64,000 nt of DNA from the NCBI RefSeq assembly GCF_014805685.1, contig NC_060906.1, positions 20,497,626-20,561,625 on the forward strand, written 5' to 3'. The notes beneath the pieces were generated by a model. The model was given only the letters and a program-made list of their open reading frames with translations, was not told the DNA's origin and did no database searches. The position numbers and the translations under genes are program-made. Positions within the stretch are counted from its first letter, which is position 1. Each line of letters begins with the position of its first letter. This document shows positions 35,576 through 46,900 of this stretch, one piece after another. The stretch comes from Silurus meridionalis (Eukaryota; Chordata; Actinopteri; Siluriformes; Siluridae).

Positions 35576-36089
35576 TGCAACCATGAGAAACGCTATGAAT
35601 CAAAGAGAATAGACTATTGGGAATTATTAAGTGAATATTAATATATGAATATTAAGATGAGTTCCGATATGCAGATATTTCAATAGCTATGTTTTAACAT
35701 CGCTATGATGGGATAAAATGACCCACAGTTTTCACTAGCGAGTCTGTATATGAAGCACTTGATGCACCGCTGTCATAAAGTTCATCTAATGAAAACTTCA
35801 ATAACCTTTAGAGACTCATTATTTATTATCCATGGACTTATTATTAAGACTCATTTTATTAGACAGTGAAAAAGAATGAAGCTGACATAAGCTTTAATTT
35901 ATTTATTTTTGTCCTTTGGAATGGCTCATTCTCCTGTGTTTTTCCCCAATAGCTGATTTGATTTACACTTCAGGCAGAGGAAAGTTTTAGACAGTTTATA
36001 AGAGACAGCCCTAGTGAAGTGTACACTATTAGCATGTTGAGATTACTGTTCTTCCAGACTGACAGACGAACAATAATGGTAGCTGACAT

Positions 36090-36240
36090 GCCTGACCTTT
36101 CCTATTAAAAGAGCCGGGGCTGCTTTAACCAGGCTGCCTCCACATCTCATTATCCAGCTAAACACTTTGCACACCAACGAGCTCTGGGCCTGAACCTCCG
36201 AATTCAACCGGTGCTCAGTAATTAATTTCTGGCCATTATG
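36090..36240. promoter_or_regulatory. candidate conserved non-coding block
   Basis: Balanced sequence with CTCAGTAATTAATTTCTGGC and CATTATCCAGC motifs, followed by a GT-rich patch at 36258-36280. Confidence 0.3.
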
Positions 36241-36819
36241 CAGCTTGTGGCCTGTGTATGTGTGTATGTGTGTGTGTGAAAGAGAGAGAAAGTGTGCGCT
36301 CAGAAAGGTTTACGAAACAAGACAGTAGTGCTAAGCTTTGCTAATGATTAAAGAAGTTCACGCTGATTCAGTGACAGTGAAGTGTGAAATGTGGCACATA
36401 GAAAAATGCAAATGTGTGTTACTCGTCCAAAAAAACATACAGCAAAAAGAAGGACCTCATTTAAACTGCTATTATATCACAACAGCCTCCAGTCTTATAA
36501 TTCACACTGATCTGATTTTGTACTAAAGCGCCAGTGTTTTGTTTTTCTTTGGAGAGGTGCGACTTACACTACATTGCATAAATAGTGCATCTTAAGTAGG
36601 CCACACACAAGAGGTGATTGGGGGGGAATATATATGAAGTTCAGAGCTTAAAATAACTCGATATAGAGAGAAGCGAGCACAGTGGATAAACAGTGAACGA
36701 AAACAATGATTACAGACATTTTTGCAAGATTGAAAAAAAGAGAAAAGACTGTTGCTGTGTGTTCTTTATCAAAAAAGAGTCTTTCCCACAAGACCCACAA
36801 AAGGTATTATTAGCTTGGG

Positions 36820-37080
36820 GAAGTATCAAACCTGAGCCCTTTCACAAGGTCAGCCACCTCTGCCTCCAGCACAATCAAGCCATCATGGCTTGGGGGTTTC
36901 AAGGAAATTGTATTCATGTGTCTTTGGCAGCGATCGTCTTATCTTTATCTGCGCTGACATCCACACTAGTACCACCTATTGCCAAAGAAGACAAGTGAGC
37001 TGACTCAGGGGACCCGGTCAGGGTTTGTTTAAGTTATTTGTGGCTTTAATGTGATGACAGCTTGGTGAGTTACCCCAAAT
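36820..37080. promoter_or_regulatory. candidate conserved non-coding block
   Basis: Complex, balanced sequence (CACAATCAAGCCATCATGGC, GCAGCGATCGTCTTATC). The frame 36693-36998 crosses it without a known motif, and I treat it as non-coding. Confidence 0.28.
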
Positions 37081-37491
37081 TACCCATGATGCAGTGTGAG
37101 GTGTAACGTGACCTGTATTCTGGGTAAAAGTTTCTTTAGAATGTGTGTTCTATGAGAGAGTATAGAGAGTAACAGGGAACAGGGAGTAACAGGGAAAACT
37201 CGAGTATTAGAGAATAACCTTTTACATTGCCTGTCACTGGGGTACTACCAGTGTTGTGCTAGTTACTAAGAAATAGTAACTAGTTACAGTTACTGGTTAC
37301 TTCATTAAAAAAGTAACTGAATATATCACAAGGATTTCTGAAATAAATAGCAAAACAAGCTGAATAATATATTCAGAATCAAAAACTAAAGTGGCTTCTG
37401 CATCATAAAAGCTGTTGTGTTGAGCTCTTAAAAATGTTCCTTTCACAGCTTAAGTATGAAAACTATCAACAATGTAGAACAGAACACCGGG

Positions 37492-37707
37492 TTAGCTTCT
37501 AGCTTCTAGCTTCGTCAAGGCATGGAGTTTCTGGAGGAGCTTCGACAGATTGGAGTTGCTGTTTATCGCAGTAGATACGAGCTTCGAATCAGAAAGACAC
37601 AGCTTACATTTGACTAAAAAGTTTTTGTCTTTATACTCAACTAAAGTGAAATAATGAGCATATTTCCACTTTGAGAAACTCGTCTTGCTCTTGCCTCGAC
37701 TCGCCAT
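37492..37707 (-). CDS. BED-type zinc finger remnant of hAT transposase
   Basis: A 71-residue frame that starts MASRGKSKTS. It contains an aromatic-rich stretch (FSKWKYAHYF), then KCKLC (Cys34, Cys37) and a helix SNLSKLLQKLHA with His62. BED fingers bind DNA at the transposon ends. In related proteins the helix holds an earlier His (SNLxKHL), and here that place (residue 57) appears to be Leu, so the finger may be broken. The frame stops after the finger, since the rest of the transposase is deleted. It belongs to the hAT element and is not a host gene. Expression is unlikely. Confidence 0.6.
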   Translation of the reverse strand: MASRGKSKTSFSKWKYAHYFTLVEYKDKNFLVKCKLCLSDSKLVSTAINSNSNLSKLLQKLHALTKLEARS

Positions 37708-37914
37708 TACTGCCGCACAGACTTAAATAAACGGAGACACGCCCACAGTGCGTCTTCTTCGTGTTTACAGTGGTTTATCCACCAATCCTACAATGCGTCT
37801 CTGCTGTAAACAGGTTAGACTGTAGGCTACACTTCAGCCCAAATTAATTCATTTAAAAAATTAACAGACAAACGCACCATACGGTAACGGTAACGGAGGT
37901 AATTTATTTTTAAA

Positions 37915-38075
37915 AGTAACTAATACTGTAACACGTTACAGTATTAGTTACTGTAACGCGTTACAGTATTAGTTACAGTATTAGTTACAGTATTAGTTAC
38001 AGTAACTAATACTGTAACTAATACTGTAACGCGTTACAGTAACTAATACTGTAACGTGTTACAGTATTAGTTACT
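37915..38075. repeat. perfect palindrome: 74-bp arms, 13-nt spacer
   Basis: Bases 37915-37988 are the exact reverse complement of 38002-38075, checked base by base. The spacer is AGTATTAGTTACA. The arms are made of CAGTATTAGTTA and GTAACGCGTTAC units, the subterminal repeats of the surrounding hAT element. Confidence 0.95.
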
Positions 38076-38769
38076 GTCAAAAGTAACTGTGTTACAGTAA
38101 CGCGTTATTGCCCAACACTGGGTACTACCATTATGAGTGCATAAAGTATTGAGTACTTTTAGATGCTATATATCCTCTGGCAAAGTGAATGTAGTGAAAA
38201 ACATATTTATAGAGCATAATTCTTTGGATCTGTTTGAGTAAAAAAAAAAACTGTTTCAGGTTTTTATTGTGGGATGATGGGAAAATAAAGCAGATTATTT
38301 TAATTGTATTATTTAATAGTTGCATTCTGTGGTCGCTCCATGTTAGGTTACGTCCATGTCTTTACATTCTATTTACATTTTGCTCCGAATAAAAAAAAAA
38401 ATCCCTAAGAAAACATAATAGAAACCCCAAAAGGAACTTACTTGTAATTACTGTACAATATTCTAGTGATGATGAATGGTATTATTTACTATCTTTCTTC
38501 TCTAAGGGCTGTATTCAGTATTGATGACTCAAGTTCAAAAGTTCTTTGTATTCAGAGCTGAGTTACACACATTCTTCTTAATTTCATAAAAACACAAGCA
38601 CTTGCTTTTAAACAGAGAAAAAAACAGAGGTATAAAAATGCAGTCCGTGCATATCAAATGCACCATAAAAGCAAAGCAAGAAAGTAAAAAAATCAAAAAC
38701 AGACTAATACAATTATACTGTCAGGAAATATGCTCCTCCCACTTTGTGTGACTAGTCAGAGTTTACAGT

Positions 38770-39070
38770 TTTTCAGGTGCTAGCCACCACGAAGCATGCC
38801 CTGCTACAGACCTCCGTATTTTCCTGTTTATTTACACTGTCATGTCTGTGTTTATCCATTCATGTCATTCAGCTGTTGTTCCCTGACTCATTCTATTCTC
38901 GTGTCTATTCTTTCACACTACTTTGTTTGATTAATGCTTGTATCAATATTTTCTCAATACTTTTTTCTCCCCAACATTGATTGCCGATCGACTGACCCAG
39001 GCCTGTTCTACGTTTCTGCTGTTTTGGATTGTTTGCCCATTTATTATTAAAAAAACCCTCAGCACTCGTG
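38770..39070. repeat. possible dispersed repeat end
   Basis: The GTTTTGGATTGTTTGCCCAT and TTATTATTAAAAAAACCCTC stretch is related to 1925-1990 (GGATTTGTTTGCCTGG, TTATTAATAAAAAGGCC). That suggests two copies of one retroposed 3' end. Low-level match by eye. Confidence 0.35.
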
Positions 39071-39344
39071 CACGCCGATATTATTGCGTGCATTTACTTC
39101 ACATGACACATACAATATATGCATGAGAACATGTAAAGCATCTAATAGGGTAGATGCAAAAATAATCCTATCGGTAATTATGAAATTATTTATTACAAAT
39201 TTGGTTTACTGAAGAATATAGATTCTATAAAATGATCTTAAAAATAGCATCTGAACCAACACATTTTATTACCAAACAAGTTTTATATCAGGAACAGATT
39301 ACATAATACAATTTTGTAAACAACTTCATGAAGGTGCAACATAC

Positions 39345-39400
39345 AAATTCAATTCAGCTTTATTTATATAGCACTTATAACAAAAAAGTTCTTAAATTAC
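39345..39400 (-). mobile_element. short L2-like 3'-end fragment
   Basis: AATTCAGCTTTATTTATATAGCACTT is the reverse complement of the GCGCTATAGAAATAAA-type end seen at 33350-33372. Confidence 0.5.
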
Positions 39401-39759
39401 CTATACAACGATAAAGAGGTTATGAAATGTATAAGTGTAACGCTACTATTTTGTCCTTATAATTTTAAGATGATAGGCACTTAAATACAGAACTATTCAT
39501 GAAAATTGGGGTCCTGCTCCATTGTATCAGAGTGTTTATATTAATTACAGTCCAAATCATCCTTGGAATTTGTGAGTTGCTCAGTAACTTATCTGTCTTT
39601 GATTAAAGAATATAAAACAGCTACAGAAAATGTTAGAAATGTGGGTTTTTTCTATGCTTGGATGAAGCACGTTTTCTTTCCGTGGTGTAACAAAAAGAAA
39701 TCATTTTTCAGGACATTTTGTAACTATTTTACATCAAGTGGCAGATTTTTTGTGAATCT

Positions 39760-40230
39760 GCTTTCAGGAGACTGTGTTGCCAAGATATTGAAGCTCCAAA
39801 AAATAAATAATAAAACCCGATACCCCAGGGGTCGTCTGTGCATTTGTGCGTTGCAATGATATCACCCGGTTGGCGCAGAGGCAGTCGCAGAGAATGAAAA
39901 CAATAATTAATAAAACAGACTGCAGATGAAAAGTGAGCTACACTGACTGGCCATGCTTGACAGTATTTCCTGTCAGACCATCGCAGTTCTCAGGTGATTT
40001 TGCAAAGCAGAGACTTCAAATCCTTAGCCAGGATTGCATAACAATCAATTTATCGTTAGCACTCTGTCCAACCCCAAACATAAGGGCTGAGAGAAACCCC
40101 TGGTTTAATTTGCTTTGCAAAACGTGTAAGTAATGTTGTTAATATATTCCACAGAGGCGTATTTCCGTGTGCTCTGGAAACATGATCACGAATTATCCTG
40201 TGCACAGAGGATTCCTTTTGGAAGTGGCTT
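39760..40230. promoter_or_regulatory. candidate conserved non-coding block
   Basis: Complex, balanced sequence (CAATAATTAATAAAACAGAC, GCATAACAATCAATTTATCG, GGTTTAATTTGCTTTGC). No repeat and no known frame. Confidence 0.33.
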
Positions 40231-41125
40231 GAAGCAAATTTACCATATGATCAGTTTAGCAGAACTAACAAATCCTTCAATCTGAAAAAAATACCTAATA
40301 AAAAAATTCCTCTGAAGAATTTGATTAAAAAAGACTAAACCAAATCCCCACCACCCAAAACTGCTTTGATGAACCCTGTAAGATTTTAGGGGGAAATAGC
40401 TAAGGTTGTGAACTAACATCTTAGCCTGAGTCTTCAACCATTTCATCATAACACTACATAGACATGCAAAGAATACTGATAGTGAACCTCTAGATTACAA
40501 AAAAAAAAAGTCATTTTCTGACTGATCAAATCTTGATGTTCTGTACTCAGTGGATTTTTCTGGCTATAGAGTCACGCCTTTAGCCGAACATGTCATCAGG
40601 CAAACATATGCAGCTTGTGTAATTAAGCTAAGTGCTATGCAGAACCCCAAATCCCTGCTTAATACCATCCCAGCCATTAATAAAAATTAATAAAAAATTT
40701 TAAAAGGTCGTACACAAGGCTTGATGCGTCCTTAGTGAGCTTGTCCATTCACAAGATTCGATGGCCCTGATGTCAGATTATCAACATGACTATTCCTCTC
40801 GAAGGGCAAATGAAATAAATCAGGGTTTTAAAATGGGATTTATCAGAAATCTGTTTTTGAAAAAGCTACTTCTAGCTACCTAACCTTGCTAATGCTAGTC
40901 ATGAACAATTTTTTATGGTATATTTTGTCTGGTTCAATTGCTGGTAAATGAAACACTCATAATCTTCTGATGCAAATAGTGAGTTAGATACTGAAATCCA
41001 ACTCATATACAGAATGTGATCAATTCATGCTAGTTGACTAGCAATTAACTAACCAGCTAGCTAAGTTATTTATGTAATATTCTTCCTTTTGACAGCAGAA
41101 GGACAGTTTGGTCTTTCCAAAATAG
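40230..41125. other. no gene seen
   Basis: AT-rich intergenic DNA. A minus frame at 40240-40449 has no motif. Confidence 0.4.
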
Positions 41126-41129
41126 CATA

Positions 41130-41814
41130 TACCGTAATTTCCGGACTATAAAGCGCACCCATATATAAGCCCCCCCCTGAATTTTACAAATATTTGTATT
41201 TTTCACATAAATAAGCAGCATCTGTCTATAAGCCGCATAAACTAATGAACTTTACACAGGCTTTAACGAAAGACACGTTACACGCGGTGTAACGGGTGAA
41301 ATATGTTGTGGCTCCTTTAAGAGCAGAGCGGTATTTTGGGAATAGCATGCCACTGCATTCCTCCGGTATTACTGCGTGTGTGTGAGACTGAGGATTATGT
41401 CCTTATTATTTTCTGATGCTCATTTCTAAGTTTCTTTGACTAAACCGTAACGCTGTTGCCAAGAAAAATAAAAAAGTACGAGTTTTGGAAACCTGTCTGT
41501 GCTTATATGATTTCTGTTGCAACTGGAGTTAGCGAGCTCTCCCATTACCCAGACTCAACGCGTTACAACGGCTTGTATCTAAACAGTAGCTGACCAAAAG
41601 TCATTGTTCACTGTCTTTCTCCTTCCTTTCACAACAATTTCTCTCGGGAGTTTATCTTTTGGCATCGTCGTGCGTTTAAAAAAAACGTTTTTTCTCCCGA
41701 TGCCGTGCAGCTCAGAACACAGGTGAGGTGAGGGAAAAACCGGGAAAAACCCAGGAAAATTTCATAAATAAGCCGCTTCGTTAAGTAGCGGCTTATAGTC
41801 CGAAAAATACGATA
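41130..41814 (-). mobile_element. pogo/Tigger-like MITE, copy A
   Basis: The left end is TACCGTAATTTCCGGACTAT and the right end GGCTTATAGTCCGAAAAATA followed by CGATA, an inverted pair with TA at both borders. The internal part shares GTCATTGTTCACTGTCTTTC and TTTGGCATCGTCGTGCG with copies B (47521) and C (57815). Read on the minus strand this encodes a decayed DDE-transposase segment. The copy has several stops and indels. Confidence 0.8.
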
Positions 41815-42375
41815 AGTAAAAATAGCATACTAATTGATTATTTTTTTACTGTTGGAAACTACTTTTTACCTTAAACAGATGTTTTTGCAAGTTAAAAATT
41901 TAAGTGTAACTTCCAGCTATAAAAATGTTTTTTTAAATATTTTGTTTATATATTTTGCATTATGATTTGTTATGTGATAGGAAAACAAAAAAAAAGATAA
42001 CCACAAACTTAGCTTGCTCAGCTGGATTAGCATTTACAACAAAATTTACTCTCCATGAACACAATCTGCAGAGAGCTAAAAAACAATAAAAATCATTTTT
42101 TTTTCGATGAGTCAAAACCAATTAAATAGTGAGTCCTTGAGCTCGTTCCATGCTTCTGGCTCCTGTCTCTTTCTTTTTTAAAACAGTTCTCAAGGATTCT
42201 GATTTAGCACTGCAGACATCTAGCTTCACACACATGCTACAAAAGCGGAAACACACAAAGGGCGGTTTCCATTTTTTTTATAATTCCTACCAGGTAAAAT
42301 GAAATCTACGGCATAAACTTTAAACGACCCGGGAGTGGAGGTCCAACCAGGTCCATATACTGATACTGAACCCCC

Positions 42376-42398
42376 CATATATACACACACACACACAC
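42376..42398. repeat. short (AT)(CA)n microsatellite
   Basis: ATATATACACACACACACAC-type tract. A second CA-rich tract is at 42535-42569. Confidence 0.8.
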
Positions 42399-43019
42399 CT
42401 GACTGGAGCCTACATGCTTATACAGACTTCAGTTTCTGCCTGAGAAACCGATTTGCCGCCCACTGTGTCATTATTACATTTTGATATGAGGTGAAAATTC
42501 TCATGGATACAGAAAAGGGATGACTAAAGCTTCACACACACATACACACATACACACACACACACACACCAGCAAGGCCTCTATGGCTCTGTTACTATTT
42601 GTGGGAAGATATACGCCACGCTCGATGCTTGAATTCCTACACACAGGCAACGCCAGAGGAATACGTGAAGTTAAAAGCAGGGCCGATTCTCAGTCACAGT
42701 CAGTTCATCTGCCTCATTGCATTCACTTGATGTGAATAAGCACCTTTTTTTTTTCTGGGGATCCCATGGGACCGAATCCTCCTACTTTCCCACTGCAGGC
42801 AGGCATAACCAAACAAACCCGATGCGGCAACAAATAAATAAAATATCCTGTAGGATTTATCAGAGACAGGTAGTGCTGAGGAATTATAGGTATTCATATT
42901 TTCTGACAGTGCCATCAAAAGTGTTTATTATTAGGATCATAAACAATGAACAAAGGTGTTTGGGAGAAGAAGCTCTTGCACCCTATGCTGAAACAAAGCC
43001 AAAAGAAAAATAGATAGCT

Positions 43020-43420
43020 CGGTTACTCTTCCTCGATGCTCAACTGTCACGCTGCGTTGCAAGGCCCATCAATAGATTTGTAAATGCCGAATAAACCACA
43101 ACAACGTCAAACAAACCGTCTGGAAACAACGTTTCGCTCACGCACCTGACCAGAACATGGCGATTTGTGATCTATAACCCCATGATTAAAGAAACAGCCG
43201 GTTTAATCGCTCAGGATTGATGAGCATCACGTGATGAATGACGATGGCAAACAGCCGCATTCTGTTTTCACTCAAGCTCGAAGAGGATTTCTAGCCTGTA
43301 CGAGAGCGGTGTTTACATGTCATCCATCTCATCCTGTCTTTTATCAGATTACAGCAAGGAGACACATTTACACTGCTAATGAGATGCTAAAAGTTTTTGT
43401 CCCTCCACGCTTCGCACAAG
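43020..43420. promoter_or_regulatory. candidate conserved non-coding block
   Basis: GC is higher than in the flanks, with no repeat, and GGTTTAATCGCTCAGG and CACTGCTAATGAGATG motifs. A plus frame (43231-43476) crosses it without a recognised domain; a missed exon cannot be excluded. Confidence 0.28.
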
Positions 43421-43499
43421 TGCTGACAGAAATAACACAGATTTCACTGTTTGAAGAAACTCAAACTTTAAAATGAACACAATCTTGCCTATACATCTC

Positions 43500-44130
43500 A
43501 TTAAAAACATATCCATTTTAAACTTTTTTGGCTTGTGACTCATGTTTCTTGATGTACGAAAGGAATATTTGTCTAATTAAGACAAAATAAAACCCAAAAC
43601 AATACAAAACAAAACAATTTGTCTCAGGTGTGATCATATATGCATTATTTGGGAATTAATTTCAATTTCATTTAATTAAATCTTATAGGTTTGCACATTT
43701 CCACAATGTATTCCTTTACTATATGCGTATATAATGAAAATCTGTTGACTTTTATTCTGTTTCAATATTATTCATCAATTCATATTTGTTTTGAATGTTA
43801 TTTAAATACTCAACCAGTTGATGCATTTAAAATTTACTTTTTTAATTGTAGCACTTGAAGAAAGTACTGTAGGTGATTTTATACAGATTTTCTGCCATAA
43901 AATAAAGATATTGAAGGAAATTTAAATATGAAAATCAGAATTTGGTTGAAAAAATTCAGGTGGTTATAAAAATAACGTTTAACTGAACTTTATACTTATT
44001 TTAAATAAGATTATTATGAATAAGAGTGCAATTAAGTCAAATATTAGGAATAAAAAGGCAAAACTATAAGTAATAAATAAATAATAATAAATAAATCAAA
44101 TACATATTCATGATATGATTATGATCACAA
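43500..44130. other. no gene seen; very AT-rich
   Basis: Long AT-rich stretch with no frame, no repeat family and short (AAT)-type runs near 44070. Confidence 0.4.
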
Positions 44131-44134
44131 CTAA

Positions 44135-44200
44135 CACTATATAGACAAAGGTATTGGGAATTTTTCCAGCCACGTGTGCTGCTTTTTACATAAGTCAGAG
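44135..44200 (+). mobile_element. Tc1-like terminal repeat fragment
   Basis: CACTATATAGACAAAGGTAT then TGGGAATTTTTCCAGCC is the terminal repeat of the same Tc1 family as 2656 and 14935. The remainder of the element is not recognisable. Confidence 0.6.
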
Positions 44201-44999
44201 CCAAAACTTCTTTACTGTAGTCAGTATTTCAACTTTACCAGAGTCTTTTAAAGTACTTTTGCCATCCCTGGCAAAGATTAATGTCACTTAATAGACAGAT
44301 ACACATTTTAATGGTTTCTAGTACAAATACCATTAAAAACCATCAACCATCATAATCTTAACTAAGTGGTTTCCATTGCATTGTGTATTTGTGTACATTA
44401 ATAAATCAGTATCATCCAACCAAGCAAACATTTGTGGTTTGTGGAATCTGGATGCTAAATGATGTCCTAATGGTCCCTACTGCTGTCTCATAGATACAAA
44501 CTTGTTATAGTATAAAGTTCTATAAAGGTGTTTTATTGGTCCTTAATTGGATCCATAACTTGCTACCAATAGAAAAAAAAACAAATTGACCAGTAGAAAC
44601 CTGCAGGGGCTGTTTTCATTAAAACCCACAATAACTCTTAAATGCATTACAAATTGTTTTTATGGTTCAATGGTTTTCATTTTTTTTGTTTATTCTGCTT
44701 TTGGTTTTCAATACAAGTTTCAAATTCCATTATTTTTTTAATGCTGAATGTTCACTCACAACTGCATTGATAATAAAAACTAAAATAAAAAACTAAAGGC
44801 CAAATCTTCATACATTTACATTTTTTGCATTCAGTATCAGAAGTGTACAGAGTAAAGCATTTTCAGATGCTTTTTTGTGTCCTAGCTATTTTGGGTAAAC
44901 AATCTCAAACGAAAGTGCAGTTATCTGATCCACCCAGAATGATCTGGTTGTCAGATTAACCAGATTTAAATATGTTTAATTCTGTAGGATTGCAAGACT

Positions 45000-45324
45000 C
45001 TACAGGGGGTGTTGGGACCTGCTCAAAACACCATTGAAAAGCCTCTACCAGGCCAGAATTGACAGGAGAGCAAGCAAGGACAAAAGTAACTCAAGCACAG
45101 CCGTTTCATACTCCTACCATCAGGAAGATGCTGCGGTAATGCTATAGCCAGAAAAAAAAAAGCAATTTTACACACACAGGCCATCAGGCTTGTGAACAAC
45201 ATCCATCCACTGCTTCTCCTGTCATCAATGCAGACACAGATTACGCTCTGATCCTGAGAGGTGTCAACTACCCATGTTTCCTACACACACCTCCTAACAA
45301 TGCAAACTACAGTACCTCTGCATA

Positions 45325-45412
<88 letters not shown>

Positions 45413-45500
45413 TCCCCTCCAAAATGTGAATCACAACATGTAATAAATTTTTTCTAAAGGACTTTGCACATTGTACCCTTTACACATGCACATACAAATG
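45000..45500 (+). mobile_element. Rex1/CR1-like LINE 3' end
   Basis: The plus strand holds a decayed reverse-transcriptase C-terminal part (CCTCTACCAGGCCAGAATTG, TACCATCAGGAAGATGCTGC, AGGCTTGTGAACAAC). These match the PSGRRLR...RLLN-type end of Rex1-like LINEs. A (CA)n tract (45326-45411) interrupts the 3' part, and GGACTTTGCACATTGTACCC follows. Frame broken in several places. Confidence 0.65.
45326..45411. repeat. (CA)n microsatellite
   Basis: About 85 bases of CA with one GTG interruption. Confidence 0.97.
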
Positions 45501-45827
45501 TCTGTCATAAGCATTCAGACATGAAAAAATCCAGAAAAAAAAAAACATTATTAGCGTTCATTAAGATTCATTTACTCATTTCACCATCATTCAAACATAT
45601 CAATCATGACCATTCTTAATGCACTCAAACACCAATTCTGAAGTATTTGCAAACTGAATGCAATTTTAAAAGGTTATACAATATTAATTTCTGAAAAAAA
45701 AATCTAGTCTAGTCTTTTATGGTTTTTGAGAGACAAGTCCGTCTTCCTTTTGTTTCTATGCAACCAGCGAGGTATAAAGATTTTCTTTGACTAAACAAAT
45801 ATATAAATGCACAGATAGTAAAAGTTT

Positions 45828-46262
45828 ATATTTCATTGAAAAATCCTTCCTTTGGAATGAATAGCAGATTTACACACTCTCGGCATCCAGTCAGTTCATT
45901 TCCCCAAACATTCATCTGAAAAACTTTGCTGTTTGAAAAGACCGTGTGATCCAGTTCATCCCAGAGCAGTTCAATAGGTTTTAGGTGTGGTGACTGGACA
46001 GGCCAGGTCTTTATCTTGTTGTATGGTGAAGTTGGTTCCATTGAACCACAATCAAGATGGAACTGAAAGGTTTTGAAGTATGGAATAGTAGACATGTTGG
46101 TTTCTTTGACCACCTGGGATAAGTCTTCAACCTTCCCTGCTCCAAAAACAACCCCAAACCATTAAGCTTCCACCTCCATGTTTGTCTGTGTAACTTGGAA
46201 GTCTGGCCTGAAAAAACTACAAGTTCTTCTTTTGTGGTCAAGAATTTTCTCCTGGTAATTTT
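45828..46262 (-). mobile_element. Tc1-like transposase remnant (C-terminal half)
   Basis: Two overlapping minus-strand frames (46011-46271 and 45826-46113) form one broken Tc1 transposase segment. The second contains WPVQSPHLKPIELLWDELD. In Tc1-type DD34E transposases, SPDLNPIEHLWDELE holds the last catalytic Glu; here Asp and Asn of SPDLN are changed to His and Lys. A (TA)n tract and a short hairpin cut the other end. Confidence 0.82.
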
Positions 46263-46311
46263 TCTGTCCATATATATATATATATATATATATATATGGA
46301 CAGGAAAATTA
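46256..46311. repeat. hairpin around (AT)n
   Basis: TAATTTTTCTGTCCA (46256-46270) pairs 14 of 15 with 46297-46311, around about 13 AT units. Confidence 0.85.
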
Positions 46312-46318
46312 TATATAA

Positions 46319-46434
46319 TTATATGTCTACATGTCTACATGCCTAAATGCATTGAGTTGCTGCCATGTGATTGGCCGATTAGAAATTTGCATTAACGAGC
46401 AGTTGGACAGATGTACCTAATAAAGTGGCTGGTG

Positions 46435-46436
<2 letters not shown>
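46319..46436 (-). mobile_element. 5' end of a second Tc1-like family
   Basis: On the minus strand it begins CTCACCAGCCACTTTATTAG, then GTACATCTGTCCAACTGCTC and GCCAATCACATGGCAGC. This is the terminal repeat and 5' untranslated part of a Tc1-like family I recognise from fish and other vertebrates. The transposase is missing. Confidence 0.7.

Positions 46437-46437
<1 letters not shown>

Positions 46438-46512
<75 letters not shown>
46438..46512. repeat. compound (GT)n(AT)n microsatellite
   Basis: About 13 GT units then about 24 AT units. It lies against the terminal repeat at 46436. Confidence 0.97.
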
Positions 46513-46515
<3 letters not shown>

Positions 46516-46559
46516 TGTATGTATACAATCCGCATTAGAAAATCTGCTGTATGCTTGAA

Positions 46560-46900
46560 TAAAAATGTCACACAGCATGCGAGACAATTAAAACTGATGT
46601 AAAGATTCTGTGAGATGCACTTTTCCTTAAAGGGTAAGCAGATTTTGGTTTCAAAGCCTCTTTTATCTCTAATCATCAAATGGAAATAACAAAATGGCCC
46701 AGGTAAAAATACGCATAACGGCCCATTAGCCTTAAATACTGAGTGCTTTTTCCTCATGTTCTCCATTAACACATTTTTCTCTATTAGTGCCTCTTTGCCT
46801 GGAGCTGCCTTAAATCCAGCAAACAGACACTGCTTTTAATGTATTTGATATCTATTTTTGTCTGCTCGTCCAAATGTTTCTTCCTCTGTTCAAGTTCTGA
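46560..46900. promoter_or_regulatory. candidate conserved non-coding block
   Basis: Balanced sequence without repeats (CTCTAATCATCAAATGG, GGCCCATTAGCCTTAAATAC, CTCTATTAGTGCCTC). No sustained frame outside the neighbouring microsatellite. Confidence 0.33.

Larger units (their letters stand above)
37249..38120 (-). mobile_element. hAT-family transposon, non-autonomous, with BED-finger remnant
   Basis: The termini are CAGTGTTG at the left and CAACACTG at the right. They are flanked by a perfect 8-bp direct repeat, GGTACTAC, at 37241-37248 and 38121-38128, the target size of hAT elements. The 872-bp element carries GTAACT-type subterminal repeats at both sides. On the minus strand, 37492-37707 encodes the N-terminal zinc-finger part of a hAT transposase. 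The catalytic domain is absent. A 161-bp palindrome lies near the right end. Confidence 0.92.

Noticed and set aside
36693..36998. 101-codon plus-strand frame as a gene
   Set aside because: No recognisable motif. It includes a hydrophobic C-terminal part, but no start context or neighbours support it, and the DNA looks enhancer-like.
39563..39859. 98-codon plus-strand frame as a gene
   Set aside because: Cys/Phe-rich composition as expected from AT-rich non-coding DNA; no family.
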